Part shown: positions 10,017 through 18,892 of the stretch, in pieces
Layout of the letters: each line of letters starts with the position of its first letter
Position numbering within the stretch: position 1 is the stretch's first letter
Assembly: GCF_008801835.1 (NCBI RefSeq)
Contig: NZ_VZOW01000006.1
Coordinates: forward strand, 1 to 64,000
Length of the DNA: 64,000 bases
Source: Cupriavidus pauculus
GTDB lineage: Bacteria > Pseudomonadota > Gammaproteobacteria > Burkholderiales > Burkholderiaceae
Reading direction: 5' to 3'
Program-made: the position numbers and the translations under genes
Notes under the pieces: model-generated
Databases searched by the model: none
Seen by the model: only the letters and a program-made list of their open reading frames with translations
What the model was told of the DNA's origin: nothing

Positions 10017-10445
10017 ATGTCCGAGAAGACCTACATCCGGCTGCGCACGCTGTTCGTAACCTGTCTCCTTTTGTTCATCGCCGTCATCGTCCATGCCGCT
10101 AACCTGAAGCCCCGAGCGTGGGACTGCGGGTCCGTCGAAGAGGTGATCGTCGGTTCGCAATATGTCATCGAAGTTTGCAACATCGACGGGGAGCCCGGTA
10201 GCAAGCTGAACGATGCGCGCCTGCGCGTCTACACCGTGGGCGGCGAGCTACTGGCGCAACGCCACTACCATTTCCAACCGTGGTCACACCGCAATCAATT
10301 CGTCATCGGTGGGAGCGAGATTCGTTACACCGATGCCGCCGTGGAGGCCGGCGATGGCACGTTCGAAATCCAGACCATCGCGTTTCCGCCGACCCGGGCG
10401 GATTGGCGTGCCGCCAACTTCGGGCGATGGTTTATCGACCGCTAG
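10017..10445 (+). CDS. Small exported protein, candidate immunity partner (paralogue 2)
   Basis: A 142-residue protein with an N-terminal hydrophobic segment (about residues 11-27, ending VHAA) that looks like a signal peptide or anchor. The domain has Cys37 and Cys54, ARLRVYTVGGELLAQRHYHF, EIRYTDA and FPPTRADWRAANFGR, matching the preceding gene block for block. The two probably arose by tandem duplication. It starts 12 bases after the previous stop, so the three genes look like one operon. It ends 12 bases from the convergent LysR gene. No function is known to me. Confidence 0.7.
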   Translation: MSEKTYIRLRTLFVTCLLLFIAVIVHAANLKPRAWDCGSVEEVIVGSQYVIEVCNIDGEPGSKLNDARLRVYTVGGELLAQRHYHFQPWSHRNQFVIGGSEIRYTDAAVEAGDGTFEIQTIAFPPTRADWRAANFGRWFIDR

Positions 10446-10457
10446 ACGCCCCCGCGC

Positions 10458-11357
10458 CTACCGCCCCTCCGGCACCGGCAACGCCTGCTGGCTTACGCGC
10501 TCGCGCAGCCACGCGGCGGCTTTGCCGAGGCGGCGCTGCTTGTGCCACACCAGTTCCATCGCCACGGGCCAGTCCTGGTCCTGGAAGGTCAGGTGCGGCG
10601 ACACCAGCCCGGCCGCCGCGGGCGAGTTGGCGGCGACGTGCCAGGGCACGAAGGCCCAGCCCAGCCTGCGCTTGACCAGTTCGACGATCACCCACTGGCT
10701 TTCCACCCACCAGACTTCGGCGGCGATACGCAAGCGCTTCTTCTCTTCGCTGTCGCTGCGCGTGGCCACCATCAACTGGCGATAGCGCTTCAGTTCCTCG
10801 AAGTCGACGCGCGTCTGCGCTGCCAGCGGATGGTCGGGCGCGCAGATGATCGGCATCGGGACCCACCCCAGCGCGTGGAACGCCAGTTCAGGGGGCAACA
10901 CTTCCTGGCGCCACATGATGCCGAGGTCGGCGCATTGGCTCAGCACGAGGCGGCTGACGTCCTCCATCAGCGGAAACAGCAGCTCCAGTTCCACGGCGGG
11001 AAAACGTTGCGAGAACTCGTCGAGCAGCACGCCGAGCGTCTCTTCCGGATATAGCTCGTCGACGGCCAGCGTCAGACGCGACTCCACGCCTTCGCCAAGG
11101 CTGCGGGCCACGCCGCGAAAATGCTCGCAGCGCTCCAGGATCACACGCGCTTCCACCAGCAATCGCTCGCCGGCCGGCGTCAGCACCGGATAGCGCGCAC
11201 TCCGGTCGAACAGCACGCTGTCCAGATCGATTTCGAGATTGGCGACCGCGGCGCTGACCGCCGATTGCGCCTTGCCCAACCGGCGTGCCGCAGCCGAAAA
11301 CGATCCCGTTTCCGCGGCTGCGGCGAACGCCTGCAGTTGATCGATCGACAGGCTCAT
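10458..11357 (-). CDS. LysR-family transcriptional regulator, divergent from PACE exporter
   Basis: A 299-residue LTTR. The N-terminal winged helix reads LSIDQLQAFAAAAETGSFSAAARRLGKAQSAVSAAVANLE (quoted in parts: helix-turn-helix at about residues 18-40). A linker helix and a periplasmic-binding-like effector domain follow (about 92-295). It is transcribed away from the PACE exporter at 11488, with 130 bases between the starts. LysR genes next to PACE transporters often control them; AceR/AceI of Acinetobacter is the precedent. The effector is unknown. Regulation of the exporter and of itself through the site at 11409-11423 is inferred. Confidence 0.9.
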   Translation of the reverse strand: MSLSIDQLQAFAAAAETGSFSAAARRLGKAQSAVSAAVANLEIDLDSVLFDRSARYPVLTPAGERLLVEARVILERCEHFRGVARSLGEGVESRLTLAVDELYPEETLGVLLDEFSQRFPAVELELLFPLMEDVSRLVLSQCADLGIMWRQEVLPPELAFHALGWVPMPIICAPDHPLAAQTRVDFEELKRYRQLMVATRSDSEEKKRLRIAAEVWWVESQWVIVELVKRRLGWAFVPWHVAANSPAAAGLVSPHLTFQDQDWPVAMELVWHKQRRLGKAAAWLRERVSQQALPVPEGR

Positions 11358-11408
11358 GACGGCTCCTCTGCGCTTGGGGCGGCGATGTATCGGAAAACCA
11401 GATGGTAT

Positions 11409-11423
11409 CTAACTTGCCGTTAG
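11409..11423. promoter_or_regulatory. Putative LysR operator (T-N11-A palindrome)
   Basis: CTAAC-TTGCC-GTTAG is a perfect 5-bp inverted repeat with a 5-base centre. It contains T at 11410 and A at 11422 separated by 11 bases, matching the T-N11-A box of LysR regulators. It lies between the divergent LysR and PACE starts, where such a site is expected. The match is visible in the sequence; binding is inferred. Confidence 0.5.
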
Positions 11424-11487
11424 CTGTCCTGCCGATAGAATCCGTACCCATCGCTGTTTCGCCATATTTGGCAACGAGGAGAGCACC

Positions 11488-11979
11488 ATGCGCACCACTG
11501 CAGACCGGATCCGTCATACCGTAGGCTTCGAGCTCATCGGCCTGATGGCTTTCGCGCCGCTTGCCAGTCTGGTGTTTGGTTACGAGCTGCACCAGATGGG
11601 GATCGTCGGCGCGGTGGCATCGCTGATCGCGGCCACCTGGAACTACGTCTACAACATCCTGTTCGACCGCGCGATGCTGCGCTACACCGGGCAGTTGAAG
11701 AAGTCCACGCCAGTGCGCGTGCTGCACGCGATATTGTTCGAAGGCGGCCTGCTGCTGGTGTTCCTGCCGTCGGTGGCGTGGTACCTGAACATCAGCCTGA
11801 TCGACGCCTTCATCATGGATATTGCGGTGGCGGGCTTCTACATGGTCTATGCGTTCTTCTACAACTGGGCGTATGACCTGATCTTCCCGATCCCGAACGC
11901 CACCCCGGGCGCAAATTCGGGTGCCAGGCCGGCGGCCGCGGCCAATGTCGCCACGCAGGATTGCCAGTCGGCAAACTAA
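11488..11979 (+). CDS. PACE-family multidrug/biocide exporter
   Basis: A 163-residue membrane protein with four predicted helices arranged as two bacterial transmembrane pair (BTP) repeats. The first opens with RTTADRIRHTVGFELIGL, whose Arg/His/Glu pattern (RH..FE) is the PACE signature; the second contains LHAILFEGGLLL. Asn56 in ATWNYVYN and the FYNWAYD motif in the last helix are also typical. PACE pumps such as AceI export biocides like chlorhexidine and short diamines using the proton gradient. The C-terminal extension after FPIPNATP is Ala/Gly-rich and variable. GGAGAG lies just upstream of the ATG. Confidence 0.88.
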   Translation: MRTTADRIRHTVGFELIGLMAFAPLASLVFGYELHQMGIVGAVASLIAATWNYVYNILFDRAMLRYTGQLKKSTPVRVLHAILFEGGLLLVFLPSVAWYLNISLIDAFIMDIAVAGFYMVYAFFYNWAYDLIFPIPNATPGANSGARPAAAANVATQDCQSAN

Positions 11980-12085
11980 AATCGCCTCACGGCTCGGCCA
12001 CGCGGCGCGTGGTCGACCTCCGCAAGGAAATAGGGCCTGAAACGGCCGCATGACGTCATCCGGCAGGCATGGGCCATGCGTTAAC

Positions 12086-13645
12086 ATGCTCGCCATGCCA
12101 AACCGCCCGCCCTTGTTCCTTCGCAGCCTGTCTCCGGTCATCGCGACGACTGTGCTGCTCGTCTTCGGCCTGTCCGGAGCCCACGCCAAACCCGTCCGGC
12201 ATGCCAAGGCCGCCAGCACGCAGCACGCCTCGACCAAGACAGCGGCCTCCGCCGATCCGGCCGCCGCGCGTTCCGGTCTGCCGTCTACCGTCACCGCAGC
12301 CTTGCAGCGTGCGCACGTGCCGCTGTCCGCCACCAGCTTCTATGTCGTCAAAGTGGGCGCGCCGCAGGCCCGCGTCAGCTGGAACGCGCAGACGCCGATG
12401 AACCCGGCGTCGACCATGAAGCTGGTCACCACGTTTGCGGGCCTGCAGCTGCTGGGCCCCGAATACCGCTGGCTGACGTCGCTGTACGCAGACGGCCAGC
12501 CGGGCCCGGACGGCGTGATCAACGGCAACGTCTATCTGCGCGGCCGTGGCGACCCGAAGCTGGTGCCCGAAGAAATGGCCAAGCTGGTGGCCACGGCGCG
12601 CGCCACCGGTGCCACCACGATCAATGGCGACGTCGTGCTCGACCGCAGCTTCTTTGCCGAGGGCGGCGATAGCGGCTACACCATCGACGGCGAATCGCAG
12701 CGCGCCTACAACGTCAATCCCGATGCGCTGCTGTACGCATTCAAGACGCTCTCGTTCACGATCACACCGGACGCCGCCAAGCGCAGCGTGGACGTCGCCG
12801 TGACGCCCGCGCTGGCGCAACTGCGGGTCGACAATCACATGACGCTGGCCAACGGCCGCTGCGGCGACGGGAGATCGCGCGCCACGCCGAGCATCATGCC
12901 GCAGCCGGACGGCACCGTAATCGCATCGTTCGACGGCGCGTATTCAAGCGATTGCGGCGAGCAAGTCGTCAATCTGGCCACCTTGTCGCACAGCGATTTC
13001 ATCTGGGGCGGCTTCGTCGCCGAATGGCAGACGGCGGGCGGGCGCTTCGCCAGGCCGCCGGGCCTGCGCAGCGGCACGGTGCCGCGTGGCGCGTTCCTGC
13101 TGGCGCGCCACTATGGCCAGCCGCTGTCGAGCATCGTGCGCGACATCAACAAGTTTTCGAACAACGTGATGGCGCGCCAGCTGTTCCTGACGATCGGCGC
13201 GGAAATGGAACGCGGCGGCCCGGCCAGCACCGAGAAATCGACGCGGGTGATCAAGCGCTGGCTGAGCCGCCAGGGGTTGGACATGCCAGGGCTGGTGCTG
13301 GAGAACGGCTCGGGGCTGTCACGCGACGAACGGATCAGCGCCTACGACATGGCTCGCCTGCTGCAGCAGGCGCTGGCCAGCGACGTCGGGCCTGTGCTGA
13401 TCGATTCGCTGCCGATCCTGGGCGTTGACGGTACGCTGCGCAACCGGCTCACGCGCGCCAATGCGGCGGGCAACGCCTATCTGAAGACCGGCACGTTGTC
13501 CGATACGCGCGCACTGGCCGGCTACGTCGATGCGCTCAACGGCGAGCGCTATGTGGTGGTGGCCTACATCAACCATGCCAACGCATCCGCCGCGCAGGAG
13601 GCGCATGACGCGCTGATGCAATGGGTCTACAAGGGCGCGCCCTGA
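12086..13645 (+). CDS. dacB: D-alanyl-D-alanine carboxypeptidase/endopeptidase (PBP4, DacB family)
   Basis: A class C penicillin-binding protein of the S13 family that trims or cleaves peptidoglycan cross-links in the periplasm. After the signal peptide (PVIATTVLLVFGLSGAHA) comes the active-site STMK (Ser109 and Lys112 with this start), then the SNN triad (FSNNVMARQLF) and the KTG box (LKTGTLSD). About 519 residues, normal for PBP4. The start is uncertain: ATGs at 12050, 12086 and 12095 are in frame, none with a clear ribosome site. I chose 12086 because it gives a compact signal peptide. Confidence 0.9.
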   Translation: MLAMPNRPPLFLRSLSPVIATTVLLVFGLSGAHAKPVRHAKAASTQHASTKTAASADPAAARSGLPSTVTAALQRAHVPLSATSFYVVKVGAPQARVSWNAQTPMNPASTMKLVTTFAGLQLLGPEYRWLTSLYADGQPGPDGVINGNVYLRGRGDPKLVPEEMAKLVATARATGATTINGDVVLDRSFFAEGGDSGYTIDGESQRAYNVNPDALLYAFKTLSFTITPDAAKRSVDVAVTPALAQLRVDNHMTLANGRCGDGRSRATPSIMPQPDGTVIASFDGAYSSDCGEQVVNLATLSHSDFIWGGFVAEWQTAGGRFARPPGLRSGTVPRGAFLLARHYGQPLSSIVRDINKFSNNVMARQLFLTIGAEMERGGPASTEKSTRVIKRWLSRQGLDMPGLVLENGSGLSRDERISAYDMARLLQQALASDVGPVLIDSLPILGVDGTLRNRLTRANAAGNAYLKTGTLSDTRALAGYVDALNGERYVVVAYINHANASAAQEAHDALMQWVYKGAP

Positions 13646-13770
13646 CCGCTCGTGCCATGTGACGCCGAGCTCAGCGCCCTGATCGGCGCATGAATCGGCG
13701 CGCCCCGGTCCACCGTGCCTTGGTTCGCGGATCCGGCACGGCCCCCGGGCGCGCGCATCGCATCCATGAC

Positions 13771-13792
13771 AAAGGGCGCCGCGGCGCCCTTT
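13771..13792. terminator. Bidirectional hairpin between dacB and tsaC
   Basis: AAAGGGCGCC and GGCGCCCTTT form a perfect 10-bp stem around a GC centre, with A/T-rich ends on both strands. It sits between the convergent dacB and tsaC stops, as expected of a shared intrinsic terminator. The T-run is short on either side. Confidence 0.6.
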
Positions 13793-13841
13793 GTTGTCGG
13801 CCGGCGGGCCGCTGTCGGGCCCGAGGCGTTGCGCTGACGGC

Positions 13842-14834
13842 TCAGCGATCTTCGAATGCCGCCGCCGCGCGGCCCAGGCGATCCCGCACACCGTCCCAAT
13901 CATGGTCATCGGGTACGGGCTCGAACACCAGCCGCTGATAGCCTTCCTTGTCGAGCCGGCGCAGCAGCCCGTACAGCGCCTGCGCATAGGCCTCCGGCGT
14001 GGCCGGCGCCTGCACGAAGACGCAGCGCGGGTCGGCGCTGGCCGGCACATGGCCGATGAACGCCAGTCGCTGGCCTTCCGGCAACGCCTGCACGTATTGC
14101 GGCAGCGCATCGGGCTGCGCCAGGGTCAGCGTGGTGCGGGGCGCGTAGTGCGCCTTGAGCGTACCGGACGCACGCGGCGCGGCGGCGTCGGGCGGCAGCG
14201 GCACCGTGCCCAGCACATCGGCCATCATCGCCGCGGTGATGGCGCCGGGGCGCAACAGCACCGGCCCCGCCGTATCGAGCCGCGACAGATCGACGATCGA
14301 CGATTCGATCCCCACGTCCACGCCGTCGCCCTCCAGCACGTACACCGTGCCGCCGAACTCGTCGCGCACGTGTTCCGCGGTAGTCGGGCTCACTTGTCCG
14401 AAACGGTTCGCGGAAGGTGCGGCGATACCGCCGCGGCCGCGCTTGAAGCGCGCCAGCAAGGCCTGGGCTACCGGATGCGATGGGCAGCGCAGGCCGATAC
14501 TGTCCTGGCCTCCGGCCACTGCGGCCGGAATATGCGCGGCGCGCTTGAGGATGATCGTCAGCGGGCCGGGCCAGAACGCATCGATGAGCTGGTGCGCGGC
14601 CTCGGGGACCTCGTCGGTCCAGTAGCTGACATCGGCGCCGTCCACCACATGGACGATCACCGGGTGATTCGAGGGACGGCCCTTGGCGGCAAAGATGCGC
14701 GCTACGGCTTCCGGGTTTTCGGCATCGGCGCCGAGCCCGTACACGGTCTCGGTCGGAAAGGCCACCAGTTGGCCCGCTTCGAGCAGACGGACCGCTTCGT
14801 CAAGCTCGGCGGCCGTGGGCATACGTGAGGACAT
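13842..14834 (-). CDS. tsaC: L-threonylcarbamoyladenylate synthase (Sua5/TsaC type)
   Basis: Makes threonylcarbamoyl-AMP from Thr, bicarbonate and ATP, the first step of t6A37 modification of ANN-decoding tRNAs. The YrdC domain is at about residues 5-205, with FPTETVYGLGAD, KGRPSNHPVIVHV, FWPGPLTIIL and the APSANRFGQVSPT loop. A Sua5-type C-terminal domain follows, giving 330 residues, the long form. I used the inner ATG (MSSRMPTAAE); the frame extends 17 codons upstream but would run into purK. It follows purK by 16 bases on the same strand. Confidence 0.9.
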   Translation of the reverse strand: MSSRMPTAAELDEAVRLLEAGQLVAFPTETVYGLGADAENPEAVARIFAAKGRPSNHPVIVHVVDGADVSYWTDEVPEAAHQLIDAFWPGPLTIILKRAAHIPAAVAGGQDSIGLRCPSHPVAQALLARFKRGRGGIAAPSANRFGQVSPTTAEHVRDEFGGTVYVLEGDGVDVGIESSIVDLSRLDTAGPVLLRPGAITAAMMADVLGTVPLPPDAAAPRASGTLKAHYAPRTTLTLAQPDALPQYVQALPEGQRLAFIGHVPASADPRCVFVQAPATPEAYAQALYGLLRRLDKEGYQRLVFEPVPDDHDWDGVRDRLGRAAAAFEDR

Positions 14835-14850
14835 TCGGTATGGCCCGGAA

Positions 14851-16095
14851 TCAGAGCGCGATATGCAACGCACGCGCGGCAACATCGAACGCGGCGGCCG
14901 CGGCGGCCGCGTCGTCGCCCACGCAGTTCACGTGGCCCATCTTGCGCGACGGGCGCGCGTCGTTCTTGCCGTACAGATGCAGCTTGGCGCCGGCCTGCGC
15001 CAGCACCTCGTTCCATGCCGGCGTGCGCTCCAACCCGAATTCGAACCAGCAGTCGCCCAGCAGGTTGAGCATCTTGCCGGCCGAATGCTGGCGCGTGCTG
15101 CCCAGCGGCAGGCGGGCCATGGCGCGCACCTGCTGCTCGAACTGGCTGGTTTCGCAGGCGTCCATCGTGATGTGGCCCGAATTGTGCGGACGCGGCGCCA
15201 TTTCGTTAGCCACCAGCGTACCGTCGGTCAGCACGAAGAATTCGATGCACAGCACGCCGACGTAACCCATTTCCGACGCGATCGTCGCGGCGGCAGCGCG
15301 CGCGCGCGTGGCGATGTCGCCCGAGACGCTGGTCGACGGCATCGTGGTGGCAAACAGAATGCCGTCGCGATGGACGTTTTCCGCCAGCGGCCAGGTCGCG
15401 GTGCTGCCGTCGGCGGCGCGCGCCGCCAACACGGAGACCTCGTACTGCAGCGGCAGCATCTGTTCCAGCACGCACGGCACGTGCTGCATCGCCTTCCAGG
15501 CAGCGCGCACATCGTCGCGCGTTTTCACGCGGGCCTGGCCCTTGCCGTCGTACCCCATGCGTGCGGTCTTCAGGATGCCGGGCAGCACGTGCTCGGGCAC
15601 GTTGTCGACATCGGCGTCATGCTGGATCACCCAGTGCGGCGCGGGCGGCACGCCGGTGCGCTCGGCGCACGCGGCAAAGAACTTTTTCTCGCCGATCCGG
15701 TTCTGCGCGATCGACACACAATAGCCGCGCGGCGCGACGAACACGCCGGCTTGCTCGAGCCGGTCGAGCGAAATCGACGGCACGTTTTCAAACTCGGTGC
15801 TTACCGCTTCGCACAGGCTCGCCACTTCGGCCAGCGCGGCCTCGTCGGTATAGGCCGCGCAGATATGGCGATCGGCCACATTGCCGGCGGGGCTGTCCTG
15901 GTCCGGATCGACCACACAGACGCGATAGCCCATCGACTGTGCGGCATGCGTGAACATGCGGCCCAGTTGGCCGCCGCCGAGCATACCCAGCCACGCGCCG
16001 GGCAGGATCGGGGCGCTGGGGCCGCCAACGCCGAATTCGGCGCGCGACTCCGGCGTGTGCGCTTCGGACAGGTGAGGATGGATATCGGTCGGCAT
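14851..16095 (-). CDS. purK: N5-carboxyaminoimidazole ribonucleotide synthase
   Basis: ATP-grasp enzyme converting AIR, ATP and bicarbonate to N5-CAIR in purine synthesis. About 414 residues. The N-terminal Rossmann-like segment has [13 protein letters not shown], the ATP-grasp core includes [12 protein letters not shown] and CIEFFV, and [14 protein letters not shown] is the characteristic PurK substrate-site motif. The start at 16095 gives [11 protein letters not shown] and a 30-residue leader ahead of the core, plausible in this group. It lies downstream of purE in the same direction with a 77-base gap. Confidence 0.93.
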   Translation of the reverse strand: MPTDIHPHLSEAHTPESRAEFGVGGPSAPILPGAWLGMLGGGQLGRMFTHAAQSMGYRVCVVDPDQDSPAGNVADRHICAAYTDEAALAEVASLCEAVSTEFENVPSISLDRLEQAGVFVAPRGYCVSIAQNRIGEKKFFAACAERTGVPPAPHWVIQHDADVDNVPEHVLPGILKTARMGYDGKGQARVKTRDDVRAAWKAMQHVPCVLEQMLPLQYEVSVLAARAADGSTATWPLAENVHRDGILFATTMPSTSVSGDIATRARAAAATIASEMGYVGVLCIEFFVLTDGTLVANEMAPRPHNSGHITMDACETSQFEQQVRAMARLPLGSTRQHSAGKMLNLLGDCWFEFGLERTPAWNEVLAQAGAKLHLYGKNDARPSRKMGHVNCVGDDAAAAAAAFDVAARALHIAL

Positions 16096-16172
16096 GGCTC
16101 GGCTTCGGTAACTACGGGGTCGGGTACGGCAACTACGACGTGGATGCGATGTGGCTGCGGCGGCGGACGGCC

Positions 16173-16670
16173 CTACACGGGCAGCGTCATGGCGCGGGCC
16201 GCTTCGGTCTGACGGGCGCGGAACGCTTCGAGCGCGTTGGCCAGCGTGTCGTCGGTGGCGGCCAGCGTGGCGATCGCGTGCAGCGCGGCGTTGGCGGCAC
16301 CGGCTTCGCCAATGGCGAACGTGGCCACGGGCACGCCCTTGGGCATCTGCACGATCGACAGCAGCGAATCCTCGCCGCGCAGGTATTTGGACGGCACGGG
16401 CACGCCGAATACCGGCACGATGGTCTTGGCGGCAATCATGCCCGGCAGATGGGCGGCGCCGCCGGCGCCCGCGATGATCGCGCGAATGCCGCGACCGCGC
16501 GCGCTTTCGGCGTAACGGAACATGTCGTCGGCCATGCGATGCGCGGAAACCACCTGCGCTTCGAACGGCACATTGAAATCCTTGAGCATGGCCACGGCGT
16601 GCTGCATCACGTCCCAATCGGAACTGCTGCCCATCACCACGCCCACCACCGGCTTTGCTGCGTCACTCAT
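16173..16670 (-). CDS. purE: N5-carboxyaminoimidazole ribonucleotide mutase
   Basis: Class I PurE, 165 residues, isomerises N5-CAIR to CAIR. It shows the phosphate-binding GSSSDW near residue 14, the [10 protein letters not shown] motif containing the catalytic His, and the [17 protein letters not shown] core. It is 19 bases downstream of purC and upstream of purK, so purC-purE-purK form a purine block. Confidence 0.95.
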   Translation of the reverse strand: MSDAAKPVVGVVMGSSSDWDVMQHAVAMLKDFNVPFEAQVVSAHRMADDMFRYAESARGRGIRAIIAGAGGAAHLPGMIAAKTIVPVFGVPVPSKYLRGEDSLLSIVQMPKGVPVATFAIGEAGAANAALHAIATLAATDDTLANALEAFRARQTEAARAMTLPV

Positions 16671-16689
16671 GTCTGGAACCTCTTGCGGC

Positions 16690-17598
16690 TTATTGCAGCT
16701 GCTCGCCGGTCAGGCGCGTCAGTGCTTCCTGGTACTTGTCGGCGGTCTTGCGCACCACGTCGTCGGGCAGCTTCGGCGCCGGCGCGGTCTTCGGCCACGG
16801 CTTGCCGTCGATGCGCACGGCTTCGAGCCAGTCGCGCACGAACTGCTTGTCGAACGATGGCGGATTGGTGCCCACCTGATAGGAGTCGGCCGGCCAGAAG
16901 CGCGACGAATCGGCGGTCAGCACTTCGTCCATCAGCGTCAGCGTGCCGTCTTCGTCCAGGCCGAACTCGAACTTCGTATCGGCGATGATGATGCCGCGCG
17001 TCGCGGCGAATTCGGCCGCTTCCTTGTACAGGCGGATCGAGATCTCGCGCATTTTTTCGGCCAGTTCGCGGCCGATGCGCTGCTCGACTTCCTCGAACGA
17101 GATGTTCTCGTCGTGCTCGCCCATCTCGGCCTTGGCCGCCGGCGTGAAGATCGGCTCGGGCAGCTTCTGCGCATTCTGCAGACCGGTCGGCAGCGCGATG
17201 CCGCACACCTTGCCGGTGCTCTGGTAGTCCTTCCAGCCGCTGCCGGCCAGGTAGCCGCGCACCACTGCCTCGACCAGGATCGGCTTCAGGCGCTTGACCA
17301 CCACGCCGCGGCCGCGCACCTGCGCCACTTCCTCGGGCGCCACCACGCTTTCGGCGCTCACGCCGGTCTCGTGGTTCGGCACGATATGCGCCAGCTTCCT
17401 GAACCAGAAATTTGCCATCTGGTTCAGCACGCGGCCCTTGGCCGGAATCGGCTCGCCCATGATCACGTCGAATGCCGACAGGCGGTCGGTGGTCACGATC
17501 AGCAGCTTGTCGTCGCCGACGGCGTAGTTGTCGCGGACCTTGCCTCGGCCGAGCAGCGGCAGGGACTGGATGGAGGATTCGTAGAGGGCGTCAGACAT
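16690..17598 (-). CDS. purC: SAICAR synthase
   Basis: Phosphoribosylaminoimidazole-succinocarboxamide synthase, which joins CAIR and aspartate with ATP. 302 residues, the longer Ade1-like form rather than the roughly 240-residue E. coli form. Motifs: GRGKVRDNY at the N-terminal ATP loop, [29 protein letters not shown], and [13 protein letters not shown] near residue 210. The ATG at 17598 gives [17 protein letters not shown]; the frame upstream lacks family similarity. Confidence 0.95.
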   Translation of the reverse strand: MSDALYESSIQSLPLLGRGKVRDNYAVGDDKLLIVTTDRLSAFDVIMGEPIPAKGRVLNQMANFWFRKLAHIVPNHETGVSAESVVAPEEVAQVRGRGVVVKRLKPILVEAVVRGYLAGSGWKDYQSTGKVCGIALPTGLQNAQKLPEPIFTPAAKAEMGEHDENISFEEVEQRIGRELAEKMREISIRLYKEAAEFAATRGIIIADTKFEFGLDEDGTLTLMDEVLTADSSRFWPADSYQVGTNPPSFDKQFVRDWLEAVRIDGKPWPKTAPAPKLPDDVVRKTADKYQEALTRLTGEQLQ

Positions 17599-17625
17599 GG
17601 TGTGAGTGCGGCGGCGGCTGAAAAC

Positions 17626-17656
17626 AAGCGGGGCTTCACGCACGATGCGAAGCCCC
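17626..17656 (-). terminator. Putative terminator after fba
   Basis: Read on the minus strand, GGGGCTTC and GAAGCCCC make an 8-bp stem with an 11-base loop, followed by GCTTGTTTTC, a modest T-rich tail. It lies between the fba stop and the purC start and may reduce read-through into the purine genes. Confidence 0.45.
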
Positions 17657-17709
17657 ATGAAGTACGAACGCCCCGTGCGCGCGCAGCGCGGCCGGGGCGG
17701 CAATGCGAT

Positions 17710-18774
17710 TTACTGCACGACCTGGGCGAGCTTGCCGGCCTTGTACTGGCCAGCCACGTCGGCCAGCGACACGGCCTTGATCTTGCTGGCCTGGCCTTCG
17801 CAGCCGAACGCCACGTAGCGGGCCTTGCACACCAGCTTGGCGGCTTCGCGGGCCGGCTTCAGGTATTCGCGCGGATCGAACTTGCTCGGGTTCTCCACGA
17901 AGAAGCGGCGGATCGCGCCGGTCATCGCCAGGCGGATGTCGGTGTCGATGTTGATCTTGCGCACGCCGTACTTGATGGCTTCCTGGATTTCTTCCACGGG
18001 CACGCCGTAGGTTTCCTTCATGTCGCCGCCGAACTTGCGGATTTCCTCGAGCAGCTCCTGCGGCACCGACGACGAACCGTGCATCACCAGGTGGGTGTTC
18101 GGAATGCGCGCGTGGATTTCCTTGATGCGGCCGATGGCGAGGATGTCGCCGGTGGGCTTGCGCGTGAACTTGTAGGCGCCGTGCGAGGTGCCGATGGCGA
18201 TCGCCAGGGCGTCCAGCTGGGTGGCCTTGACGAAGTCGGCGGCCTGCTCCGGATCGGTCAGCAGCATCGAGTGGTCGAGCTTGCCTTCGGCGCCGATGCC
18301 GTCTTCCTCGCCGGCTTCACCGGTTTCCAGCGAGCCCAGGCAGCCCAGTTCGCCTTCCACTGTCACGCCCACGGCGTGGGCCAGTTGCACCACCTTGCGG
18401 GTCACGTCGACGTTGTATTCGTAGTCGGACGGCGTCTTGCCGTCTTCCTTGAGCGAGCCGTCCATCATCACCGACGAGAAGCCGAGATCGATCGCGCCCT
18501 GGCAGATCGCCGGCGACTGACCGTGATCCTGGTGCATCACCACGGGGATGTGCGGGTAGGCTTCCACGGCGGCTTCGATCAGGTGGCGCAGGAAGTGCTC
18601 GCCAGCGTATTTGCGCGCGCCGGCCGACGCCTGCATGATCACCGGAGCATTGACCTCGTCGGCGGCCTGCATGATCGCCTGCACCTGTTCGAGGTTGTTC
18701 ACGTTGAAGGCCGGCAGGCCATAGTTGTTCTCGGCGGCATGGTCCAGCAGCTGGCGCATGGATACGAGTGGCAT
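17710..18774 (-). CDS. fba: Class II fructose-1,6-bisphosphate aldolase
   Basis: 354 residues, the Calvin-cycle/CbbA-type subgroup of zinc aldolases. It cleaves FBP to DHAP and GAP or does the reverse. Zinc and active-site segments visible: [10 protein letters not shown] (His ligands, about residues 80-86), [12 protein letters not shown] (about 140), [10 protein letters not shown] and HGSSSVPQE. The [17 protein letters not shown] segment near residue 285 is also typical. The ATG at 18774 has AGGAGTT upstream. It follows pyk on the same strand. Confidence 0.95.
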   Translation of the reverse strand: MPLVSMRQLLDHAAENNYGLPAFNVNNLEQVQAIMQAADEVNAPVIMQASAGARKYAGEHFLRHLIEAAVEAYPHIPVVMHQDHGQSPAICQGAIDLGFSSVMMDGSLKEDGKTPSDYEYNVDVTRKVVQLAHAVGVTVEGELGCLGSLETGEAGEEDGIGAEGKLDHSMLLTDPEQAADFVKATQLDALAIAIGTSHGAYKFTRKPTGDILAIGRIKEIHARIPNTHLVMHGSSSVPQELLEEIRKFGGDMKETYGVPVEEIQEAIKYGVRKINIDTDIRLAMTGAIRRFFVENPSKFDPREYLKPAREAAKLVCKARYVAFGCEGQASKIKAVSLADVAGQYKAGKLAQVVQ

Positions 18775-18892
18775 GTCTAACTCCTGAATGTAAAAAGCTT
18801 GGGTATGTCTGAATTCTTCTGAATGCTGCGCCGGGCAGGTTCGCGCATCGGTGGCGCCCCGGTCTGTCCGCCGCGCCACATGGGACGTTTTC

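Noticed and set aside
16522..18780. 752-codon open frame on the plus strand
   Set aside because: It lies opposite purE, purC and fba. Composition is His/Arg/Gly-rich with no family signature; the minus-strand genes are certain.
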